NCBI GenBank assembly: GCA_947038745.1
Contig: CAMQXE010000070.1
Location: 1-6,499, forward strand
Length of the DNA stretch: 6,499 nt
DNA from: an uncultured Propionibacteriaceae bacterium
GTDB lineage: Bacteria > Actinomycetota > Actinomycetes > Propionibacteriales > Propionibacteriaceae
Reading direction: 5' to 3'
The notes beneath the pieces were generated by a model, which did not search any database, was not told the DNA's origin, and was given only the letters and a program-made list of their open reading frames with translations. Positions 1-5,233 of this stretch are shown one piece after another. Positions within the stretch are counted from its first letter, which is position 1; each line of letters begins with the position of its first letter. Both the position numbers and the translations under genes were made by a program.

Positions 1-8
1 GCATTATG

Positions 9-14
9 AAAGGA
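9..14 (+). promoter_or_regulatory. Shine-Dalgarno of acpP, decides the start
   Basis: AAAGGA sits 6 nt upstream of the ATG at 21. An in-frame ATG at 6 would place this motif inside the coding region, so the site supports the shorter 82-residue product. Confidence 0.7.
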
Positions 15-20
15 CCATGT

Positions 21-269
21 ATGACCACCGAAGAGATCCGCGCTCAGCTTGCCCGGCTCGTCAACTGTGGTGCTGGCACGAACCCAGATGAGGTTCAGCT
101 AGATAAGTCATTCACCGATCAGCTCAAGGTCGATTCGCTCGAGATGATGGACATCATTTACGGCGCAGAAGAGCAGTTCGGCGTTGAGATTCCTGATTCC
201 GAGGCCAAGAACCTCAAGACTGTTGGCGACGCTGTTGCCTACATCGAGAAGGCCCTCGCGGCCAAGTAA
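21..269 (+). CDS. acpP: Acyl carrier protein (FAS-II)
   Basis: Small acidic carrier protein of 82 residues that holds the growing acyl chain on a 4'-phosphopantetheine arm during cytosolic type II fatty acid synthesis. The attachment site is visible as D38-S39-L40 within KVDSLEMMDII, at the start of helix II, and the later EEQFGVEIPDSEA stretch is typical of ACPs. I chose the ATG at 21 rather than the in-frame ATG at 6: AAAGGA at 9-14 lies 6 nt before the ATG at 21, and the resulting N-terminus (MTTEEIRAQL) matches the family, while the extra MKGPC does not. The gene is followed after 12 bp by fabF, the usual FAS-II order. fabD and fabH would be expected upstream, outside the window. Identity is clear. 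Assignment to primary fatty acid synthesis rather than a polyketide pathway rests on the fabF and DUF3145 context. Confidence 0.95.
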   Translation: MTTEEIRAQLARLVNCGAGTNPDEVQLDKSFTDQLKVDSLEMMDIIYGAEEQFGVEIPDSEAKNLKTVGDAVAYIEKALAAK

Positions 270-273
270 GGGG
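269..273 (+). promoter_or_regulatory. Shine-Dalgarno of fabF
   Basis: AGGGG, 8 nt before the fabF ATG. Its first base is the last base of the acpP TAA stop, so terminating ribosomes on acpP are positioned over the fabF initiation site. Confidence 0.6.
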
Positions 274-281
274 CACTTCTA

Positions 282-1508
282 ATGACCACAATCGTCGTGA
301 CCGGCCTTGGCGCCGTCACTCCTCTCGGCAATTCGGCTCCAGAAACCTGGGCCGGGATGCTGGCGGGACGCTCCGCCACCGTTCGGCTCACCGACGATTG
401 GGTCGAGCCGCTCCCGTCGAAGATCGCCGCACCGGTGAACTTCGATTACACCTCGGTCGTTGAGCCCCATGTCGCGCGCAAGATGGATCGTTCACAGATC
501 TTTGCGCTCGCTGCGGGGCTTGAAGCCTGGAATGATTGTGGACTTGCCGATACCGATGTCGATGGTGACCGCCTAGCGGTGACGATCGGCACCGGCATTG
601 GCGGTCTGCACTCTTTCTTGGATCAATGGGATATTCAGAAAGACAAGGGAGCCCGCCGGGTAAGCCCTTATGCGATTCCCATGCTCATGGCTAACGGTCC
701 GGCAGCAACGCTGGGCTTACGGATTGGTGCCCGCGCCGGTGTGCATACACCTGTTTCTGCTTGCGCTTCATCTAATGAGGCTATTGCCCAGGCACTCGAC
801 ATGATTCGTCTTGGCCGGGCTGATGTTGTGGTCGCTGGTGGCACCGAAGCCGTCATCCACCCCTTTGCCATGGCCGCTTTCGCCAATATGCAGGCGCTCT
901 CACGAAATAACGACGACCCTGAACACGCCCCGCGTCCGTGGGACGAACATCGTGATGGTTTTGTTCTCGGTGAAGGTGCAGCAGTTCTTGTACTCGAAAC
1001 CGAAGAACACGCAAAAGCCCGTGGCGCCACGATCTATGCTCGTCTCGCTGGTGCTGGTATTAGTGCTGATTCCCATGACATGGTCGCCCCTGATCCGTCA
1101 GGACGTGGACAAGCTGCTGCCATGGCTGCTGCTCTCAAGGATGCTGGTCTTGTTCCAACTGACATCAAGCATGTGAATGCCCATGCAACCTCAACCCCCA
1201 CTGGCGATGGTACAGAGGCTCATTCCATCCGCACTGCGCTAGGTGATGCCACCGATAATGTGATCGTTACCGGCACGAAGTCTATGACCGGGCATCTCCT
1301 TGGCGGCGCTGGAGCATTGGAATCGTTGGCGACGATCATGGCATTACACGAGCGAAAAGTACCGCCGACGATCAACCTGGAAAGCCCCACCCCAGGTCTC
1401 GATATTGATATTGCGCGAGAGGTCCGCGACCTTCCGTCCGGCGCTATCGCTGCGATTAATAACTCGTTTGGTGGGCACAACGTCGCGTTGGCGTTCACCA
1501 GCGCATAA
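282..1508 (+). CDS. fabF: Beta-ketoacyl-ACP synthase II (KAS II)
   Basis: Cytosolic condensing enzyme of FAS-II that elongates acyl-ACP with malonyl-ACP by decarboxylative Claisen condensation. At 408 residues it has the usual length for FabF. The active site is complete: nucleophile Cys161 (VSACASSNEA), His301 (VNAHATSTPTGD), Lys333 and His338 (GTKSMTGHLLGGAG), matching Cys163/His303/Lys335/His340 of E. coli FabF. The C-terminal NNSFGGHN loop carries the gating Phe (F396). The N-terminus (TTIVVTGLGAVTPLG) is typical. An AGGGG motif just ahead of the ATG overlaps the acpP stop region, and the gap to acpP is 12 bp, so co-transcription and perhaps coupling are likely. The residues after the nucleophile (ASSNEA) resemble actinobacterial KasA/KasB-type enzymes more than E. 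coli FabF. A KasA-like chain-length role is possible but cannot be read from the sequence. Confidence 0.96.
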   Translation: MTTIVVTGLGAVTPLGNSAPETWAGMLAGRSATVRLTDDWVEPLPSKIAAPVNFDYTSVVEPHVARKMDRSQIFALAAGLEAWNDCGLADTDVDGDRLAVTIGTGIGGLHSFLDQWDIQKDKGARRVSPYAIPMLMANGPAATLGLRIGARAGVHTPVSACASSNEAIAQALDMIRLGRADVVVAGGTEAVIHPFAMAAFANMQALSRNNDDPEHAPRPWDEHRDGFVLGEGAAVLVLETEEHAKARGATIYARLAGAGISADSHDMVAPDPSGRGQAAAMAAALKDAGLVPTDIKHVNAHATSTPTGDGTEAHSIRTALGDATDNVIVTGTKSMTGHLLGGAGALESLATIMALHERKVPPTINLESPTPGLDIDIAREVRDLPSGAIAAINNSFGGHNVALAFTSA

Positions 1509-1535
1509 TTACCATGACAACGCATGGGCAATCAC

Positions 1536-1541
1536 TTAGGA
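1536..1541 (+). promoter_or_regulatory. Shine-Dalgarno of the GNAT/APH-like gene
   Basis: TTAGGA, 7 nt before the ATG at 1549. It favours this start over the in-frame GTG at 1630, whose nearest purine run (GGGG, 1610-1613) is about 16 nt away and too distant. Confidence 0.55.
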
Positions 1542-1548
1542 TTTACCC

Positions 1549-2550
1549 ATGCCACTAGACATCAGCATCACCGGCGCCGGTCCAACCGACGCCGGTGATG
1601 CACGTTCTTGGGGCGTCAATCTTGATGCTGTGTTGTCAGCTCCAGATGCTCGGTGTTTCTTAGCCCATCAAGATGGCATGTGCGTCGGCGCTGCAGTAGT
1701 TGAAAACATTGAGCGGGTCACTTTGACTTATCTCAAAGCGGCCTCAGATGAGATCGCCGAAACTTTGGTAAACCGGTGCGTCAGTTGGGCTGGTCCAGGG
1801 ATGGATCTGTGGCGCGGTTCTGGTCCAGGTATTTGCTATTCACACGATTTCTTTTCCGTGATTGGGTTTGCACAAGCCCAATCTGGTTGGGTTCGCCCTT
1901 GCGCTGCTGCGCCGGCGATCGTGATTAATCTTGCTGCAGGTCGGGCTGTCAAACCAGTTTGGATCAACAGACAAGGAACTATCACCTACGACATCGGCCA
2001 AGATGAGTTCGTCAAGATCGGGGTGCTGAGTTCTGATTTCTGCCCAGAAAATATCGCTCAGCGATTGGAGTGGCTAGCCCATTACGTCACAGTCCCGCTC
2101 CCCCTTGGGCATGGGCACGATGGGGCAAATGTATGGCTCCATACATTAGGGGTTCCAGGATTCTCGGCAATTGAGGACCGTTTTAGGCAGAGCAGTGCCA
2201 TCGTCACCGAATTAGGCAGATCATTACGACGCTTCCATGACGTACTTCCCGTGGCTCAGTGCCCTTGGCTTTGTGAAGATGCGCAATCGCTCCCGGCACG
2301 ATTTACTCCCGATCTTGTCGTTTGCCATGGGGATGCCGCTAATCCGAACTGGGTATTGAATGCCCAAGGAGAAGGTATCGGAGCTATCGACGTCGGCGCC
2401 TGTGGCGTCGGTGATCGCTGGTATGACCTAGCCGACGCAATCCGCAGTCTTGCCCGCAACTTTGCAACAGTTCCGAACTGCCCCCAGCTCTTTCTCGATG
2501 CTTACGGTATCGAACTTGACCAAGCAAAGCTGGAGTATTTTTCCAGTTAG
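1549..2550 (+). CDS. GNAT-like / APH(3')-like kinase two-domain protein
   Basis: 333 residues, no named gene recognised. Residues ~1-118 look like a worn GNAT acyltransferase fold: paired strands around CFLAHQDGMCVGAAVV (36-51), a strand at RVTLTYLKA, and a FFSVIGFAQAQSGWVRP ending (101-117) like the Y..GF of GNATs. The R/QxxGxG/A acetyl-CoA loop is absent. Residues ~134-333 resemble APH(3') kinases: Lys156 (EFVKIG), a helix-C-like Glu174, the Brenner motif H260-G-D262 with N267, and metal-ligand D281 in IDVGACGVGDRWYDLADAIRS. Only about 20 residues separate QCPW (237-240) from HGD, where APH(3')-IIIa has roughly 60, and the C-terminus stops at KLEYFSS before the family's final LLDEFF-like helix. 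Kinase activity is plausible; the substrate is unknown. TTAGGA at 1536-1541 supports the ATG. It follows fabF by 40 bp and overlaps the convergent DUF3145 gene by 4 bp. Confidence 0.8.
   Translation: MPLDISITGAGPTDAGDARSWGVNLDAVLSAPDARCFLAHQDGMCVGAAVVENIERVTLTYLKAASDEIAETLVNRCVSWAGPGMDLWRGSGPGICYSHDFFSVIGFAQAQSGWVRPCAAAPAIVINLAAGRAVKPVWINRQGTITYDIGQDEFVKIGVLSSDFCPENIAQRLEWLAHYVTVPLPLGHGHDGANVWLHTLGVPGFSAIEDRFRQSSAIVTELGRSLRRFHDVLPVAQCPWLCEDAQSLPARFTPDLVVCHGDAANPNWVLNAQGEGIGAIDVGACGVGDRWYDLADAIRSLARNFATVPNCPQLFLDAYGIELDQAKLEYFSS
1565..1601 (+). repeat. Strong imperfect hairpin at the 5' end of the kinase gene
   Basis: A 12-bp perfect inverted repeat, GCATCACCGGCG (1565-1576) and CGCCGGTGATGC (1590-1601). 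One C/A mismatch (1577/1589) separates it from an inner 4-bp stem, CGGT (1578-1581) and ACCG (1585-1588), closing on the loop CCA. That makes 16 GC-rich pairs in 37 nt, beginning 17 nt into the coding region. No T-run follows (ACGTTCTTGG), so it is not a classical intrinsic terminator. It could influence translation of the gene or mRNA decay downstream of fabF. The structure is directly visible; the function is inference. Confidence 0.65.
2547..2550. other. Overlapping stop codons of convergent genes
   Basis: The four bases TTAG hold both ends: TAG (2548-2550) ends the rightward GNAT/APH-like gene and TAA (2549-2547, - strand) ends the DUF3145 gene. There is no room for a terminator between them. 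A small inverted repeat, CTGGA (2530-2534) and TCCAG (2542-2546), lies just inside the rightward gene and on the - strand is followed by CTTTGCTT, so it might weakly terminate the leftward transcript. Confidence 0.85.
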
Positions 2551-3044
2551 CCAGCCCGGTGCAACCAACGCACTGCTACATCTTCACTGGCATAGCGGAA
2601 TGGTTCAAGCTCGTCGTCCCACGCGCTACCCAGCAGGTCTGCCAATGAATCTACAAGAGGTTTACCGCCCATAGCTTCTGCAACAATTGCGGCCTTGATG
2701 CGATCTTCTGGAATCAGAATGTCACCGTGCTGGCCAATCATGGCCTGGAACACGCCCAGCTGCGGAGTATAGCTATACCGCACCCCATCACACCCAGGAG
2801 CTGGTTCTTGGGTGACTTCAAACCGAAGCTGCTGCCAACCGCGCAACGCCGATGCTACTTTTGCTGCCGTTCCGGGCGCGCCTGTCCACGACAGCTCAGT
2901 ACGATAGCTACCCCGCTGCGCTGATTGTGGCGTCCAATCTAGATCAACACGCGCGCCAAAAGCACCGCCAACGGCCCACTCAATGTGTGGGCACAGCGCT
3001 GACGGTGCAGAATGGATGTACACGACACCCCGTGTTGAATTCAT
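2547..3044 (-). CDS. DUF3145 family protein
   Basis: 165-residue protein of unknown function recognised as DUF3145, a family I know only from Actinobacteria. Family-like stretches include RGVVYIHSAPSALCPHIEWAV near the start (5-25), VDLDWTPQ (33-40), ELSWTGAPGTAAKVASALRGW (50-70), YSYTPQLGVFQA (90-101), GDILIPEDR (107-115), and the end LEPFRYASEDVAVRWLHRAG (146-165). The length is normal and no signal peptide or membrane segment is seen, so it is probably cytosolic. A strong AGGAGGGG (3054-3047) precedes the ATG. DUF3145 genes commonly lie beside FAS-II clusters; here it faces fabF with the GNAT/APH-like gene between them. It is the last gene of the leftward group, 92 bp after the Nudix gene, and may also have its own promoter. 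No biochemical role can be given. Confidence 0.9.
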   Translation of the reverse strand: MNSTRGVVYIHSAPSALCPHIEWAVGGAFGARVDLDWTPQSAQRGSYRTELSWTGAPGTAAKVASALRGWQQLRFEVTQEPAPGCDGVRYSYTPQLGVFQAMIGQHGDILIPEDRIKAAIVAEAMGGKPLVDSLADLLGSAWDDELEPFRYASEDVAVRWLHRAG

Positions 3045-3046
3045 TT

Positions 3047-3054
3047 CCCCTCCT
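3047..3054 (-). promoter_or_regulatory. Strong Shine-Dalgarno of the DUF3145 gene
   Basis: AGGAGGGG on the - strand, 2 nt before the ATG at 3044 when measured from its last G and 6 nt from the AGGA core. It is the best ribosome-binding site in the window and fixes the start. Confidence 0.65.
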
Positions 3055-3106
3055 GGCTGAGCAGTGCCTTCCCCAGCAATCTCAATCCAGTAAGAGAGTC
3101 CTATTA

Positions 3107-3123
3107 CAGCACAACATGTGCTG
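3107..3123. other. Stem-loop between Nudix and DUF3145 genes
   Basis: CAGCAC (3107-3112) and GTGCTG (3118-3123) form a perfect 6-bp stem around the 5-nt loop AACAT, 13 bp past the Nudix stop. Read on the - strand it is followed by TAATAGGACTC, with no T-run, so it is at best a weak terminator. The palindrome could instead be an operator or processing site for the DUF3145 transcript. TAATAG next to it (3106-3101) looks like a -10 box, but no convincing -35 is placed. The rest of the 92-bp gap shows only the Shine-Dalgarno of the DUF3145 gene. Confidence 0.35.
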
Positions 3124-3136
3124 CTGGTGGTATCAG

Positions 3137-3664
3137 TTATCGGGTAAACATCTCTGCCCGATAGCGTTTCCAGAAGGGCAGCACTTCCTCAACGGCCCGA
3201 TTCATCATGGCGAGCACATCCTTGCCATATGCACCGAGAGCAACATACTCCTCAGCAGTGACCCAAGCGAGCTCGCGCGACTCCCCCTCGGCCAACCCAT
3301 GACGCGGCTCACCATCGACGACTAGAACCCACTTCATGTCTGAGTGGAAGTGCTCGTCACTGATCTGATGGGTAGACAGAAATGCCGGAGCTGGATGGGG
3401 CACGTCATAAATACAAGAAGAAATCGGAGCCAACGCCTGACACACGCAAAGCTGGTCTACATCAAAACCAGTCTCCTCCAGTATCTCGTGAAGCAACCCC
3501 TGCCAAGGGTCTTCAGTATGCTCGATATGCCCACCCGGTTGAAGCCAAAAATTGAGCTTCTTGTGTAGATGGACAAGCATACGCGGGGCATCTTGGTCCA
3601 GACGAAAGATCATGGCTGAGGCAGTAATGTCATGCCCACCGGGCATGGTGTGCAGGTGCGGCAT
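3137..3664 (-). CDS. Nudix hydrolase
   Basis: 175-residue cytosolic Nudix-fold protein, expected to hydrolyse a nucleoside diphosphate linked to another moiety using Mg2+. The box GX5EX7REUXEEXGU appears at residues 45-67: G45, E51, H59-E60, E63-E64, G66-F67. The Arg normally at position 59 is His, while the metal-binding Glu residues are retained. It is preceded by FWLQPGGHIE, the usual strand and turn entering the box. After the box come CIYDVPHPAPAFLSTHQISDEHFHSDMKWVLVVDG and ELAWVTAEE, matching the later strands of 8-oxo-dGTP/ADP-ribose-type Nudix proteins; the substrate cannot be told. The ATG abuts the yggS stop (TAAATG, no gap), with GGAG (3677-3674) 9 nt upstream inside yggS, so translational coupling is likely. 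An alternative start at Met7 would still leave the domain whole. Confidence 0.88.
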   Translation of the reverse strand: MPHLHTMPGGHDITASAMIFRLDQDAPRMLVHLHKKLNFWLQPGGHIEHTEDPWQGLLHEILEETGFDVDQLCVCQALAPISSCIYDVPHPAPAFLSTHQISDEHFHSDMKWVLVVDGEPRHGLAEGESRELAWVTAEEYVALGAYGKDVLAMMNRAVEEVLPFWKRYRAEMFTR

Positions 3665-4405
3665 TTATCGGTGCTCCATGTCGTGTTCGGGGGCTGCGCC
3701 AGGCCAATAGGCGTTAGCGTTCAACCGACTACCAAAAATCGCTTGCCCTACTCGGACGCAGGTTGAACCATGTGCAATTGCCAATTTAAAGTCGCCAGAC
3801 ATACCCATGGATAGCTCGTCCCAGCCTCCGCCATCACGATCACGCAAAGCTGACTGCACGTGCTTCATTCGTTCAAAACACGCAGCAATACGCTCGTCAT
3901 CACTGGTGAATAATGCCAGTGTCATCAGCCCTCGTACCTTCAACGAGTCAAAGGCGCGTAACTCTTTAGTCAAAGCAAGTACCTGGTCTGGGTCTGTACC
4001 AAACTTTTGCGGCTCAGCAGATGAGTTCACCTGCACCAGGACATCTAATTGCCGCCCTTGCGCTTGTAGCCGCTTATCAAGTTCCCGAGCTAGATCAAGG
4101 TTGTCGAGGGCTTGGAACTCATGGGCAAACCGTGCCACGTATTTGGCTTTATTAGTCTGGAGATGACCAATAACAGCTAACTCGATATCTGTACCAGCAA
4201 GTTCTTCTGCTTTGGTTTGTGCTTCTTGGACCTTGTTTTCACCGAAACGGTGATAGCCCGCTGCCCGAGCCTCACGAATCGCTGCCGTTGGCATCGTCTT
4301 TGAGACCGGCATGAGTCGAATCGTATCTGGATCTCGACCAGCAGCAATAGCGGCTGCTTTTATTTGAGCTTCAACGCTACGAAGGTTCTGTGCAATACTC
4401 ACCAC
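3665..4405 (-). CDS. yggS: YggS/PLPBP family PLP homeostasis protein
   Basis: 246-residue member of the YggS/PROSC (PLPBP) family, cytosolic TIM-barrel proteins that bind pyridoxal 5'-phosphate without known catalysis and keep vitamin B6 and amino acid pools balanced. Visible hallmarks are the PLP lysine K36 in MPVSKTMP, FGENKVQEA (54-62), IGHLQTNKAK (79-88), VQVNSSAEPQKFG (124-136), GLMTLA (159-164), LSMGMSGDFKLAIAHGST (198-215) and VRVGQAIFG (217-225). The start is GTG at 4405, or the next codon, also GTG; an AGG lies 5 or 8 nt upstream. About 20 residues follow the barrel's AIFGSR, longer than in E. coli YggS, and this tail encodes the ribosome-binding site of the Nudix gene. In many Gram-positive bacteria the homologue lies beside ftsZ and sepF; here it sits downstream of the rhomboid-like gene by 27 bp. 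Confidence 0.93.
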   Translation of the reverse strand: MVSIAQNLRSVEAQIKAAAIAAGRDPDTIRLMPVSKTMPTAAIREARAAGYHRFGENKVQEAQTKAEELAGTDIELAVIGHLQTNKAKYVARFAHEFQALDNLDLARELDKRLQAQGRQLDVLVQVNSSAEPQKFGTDPDQVLALTKELRAFDSLKVRGLMTLALFTSDDERIAACFERMKHVQSALRDRDGGGWDELSMGMSGDFKLAIAHGSTCVRVGQAIFGSRLNANAYWPGAAPEHDMEHR

Positions 4406-4432
4406 GCCAGCCTATCCATTTTGGTTAATCGT

Positions 4433-5221
4433 TTAACGCTGTGCCCGGCGCTTCTCGCCAAGACGTTTCAGCTCACTACGCTCTCGCTCAGACAGCGAAG
4501 CCAGCGTACCGCTAGCGATCTTGTCGAGAAGAAAATCCATCCGCTCTTGATCTGCCTGGCGCTGTTTAGCTTCCTTAGCAGAACGTTCCCAGGTCTGCTG
4601 GATTGCGGTCTTGCGCTGACGCCGTGGCAACCAGGTCACTTCACGCAGATAGCCAAGATTAGCTGCCACCAGCAGAGAACCTAGTAGCCCAACCGCCAAG
4701 ATCAGCACACCGGTGTAATAGCTATAGCTGATGAACTGCAAGACATCGACAGCAATAAGGATCAGACCAATGCCCCACGCTGGAATCCCACCGAAAAAAG
4801 GACGATTCGGAGCATCAAGGATGAACAATAAAACCAGGATTAACCCAACCAGGTCGAAACCAGCAAGCGTCGCACCCGGAAAAATCAGCGTCGATACCAC
4901 ACCGCCCAGAGTCAAACAGGTCCAGATTCCAGCAAAGAGTAACGCCATCTTGGTCCGCCCAAGTGCTGCTTCGATCTCTTTACCGAAGTACCACAAGAAC
5001 CCCAGATTAACTGCGCTCCACAGCGATACCGGCTGAGCTAACGGCCACAGCAACAGCCGCCAGGGGTGAGGTAACCATGCTGATGTCAGCGCAAGTCGCC
5101 ACCCTACCCGCGGTGGTACTGCAGTCAGCACCATCCCTAAGATTCCTAGCCCTACAACGATGATTGTGGTTGTGACGTCTAGACGCCCAACCCGAAACCA
5201 CGATGTCGCGTTCTTCTTCAT
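4433..5221 (-). CDS. Rhomboid-like membrane protein, probably a pseudoprotease
   Basis: 262 residues with about six hydrophobic segments (roughly 17-36, 66-80, 92-116, 121-136, 148-164, 170-189), then a charged soluble tail (~195-262). Rhomboid-fold traces are PWRLLLWPLAQP (53-64), SAVNLGFLWYFGKEIEAALG (69-88) and LTLGGVVSTLIFPGATLAGFDLVGL (103-127). The catalytic GxSG reads GFDL (121-124), so the serine is gone. The TM2 HxxxN reads W68-S-A-V-N72, and no catalytic His is found in the last membrane segment. The tail motif LLDKIASGTLASLSERERSEL (231-251) resembles the DUF6576-like C-terminus of many bacterial rhomboids. I infer a non-proteolytic, derlin/iRhom-like role in the membrane. The start at 5221 is set by AAGGAG 6 nt upstream, whose first two A's belong to the preceding gene's stop codon; an upstream in-frame start would begin inside the VWA gene. 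Confidence 0.82.
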   Translation of the reverse strand: MKKNATSWFRVGRLDVTTTIIVVGLGILGMVLTAVPPRVGWRLALTSAWLPHPWRLLLWPLAQPVSLWSAVNLGFLWYFGKEIEAALGRTKMALLFAGIWTCLTLGGVVSTLIFPGATLAGFDLVGLILVLLFILDAPNRPFFGGIPAWGIGLILIAVDVLQFISYSYYTGVLILAVGLLGSLLVAANLGYLREVTWLPRRQRKTAIQQTWERSAKEAKQRQADQERMDFLLDKIASGTLASLSERERSELKRLGEKRRAQR

Positions 5222-5227
5222 GGTCTT

Positions 5228-5233
5228 CTCCTT
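5228..5233 (-). promoter_or_regulatory. Shine-Dalgarno of the rhomboid-like gene
   Basis: AAGGAG on the - strand, 6 nt before the ATG at 5221. Together with the preceding T it spells TAAGGAG, so the stop codon of the VWA gene and this site overlap, a sign of coupled translation. Confidence 0.7.

Noticed and set aside
6..20. Upstream in-frame ATG extending the ACP by five residues (MKGPC)
   Set aside because: The AAAGGA ribosome-binding site lies within this stretch and fits the ATG at 21; ACPs usually begin near MTTEEI-like sequence.
668..1030. Open reading frame on the - strand inside fabF
   Set aside because: It is antisense to a fully conserved enzyme; its composition (Ser/Arg/Ala-rich) is that of a shadow frame and no family motif is seen. 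The same applies to the + frame at 811-1176.
1565..1601. Hairpin as an intrinsic terminator of fabF
   Set aside because: No T-run follows it and it lies inside the next gene's coding region, so classical termination is not supported.
2852..3325. 157-residue + strand open frame spanning the DUF3145/Nudix junction
   Set aside because: It is antisense to two recognised genes, has no domain signal, and lacks a convincing ribosome-binding site.
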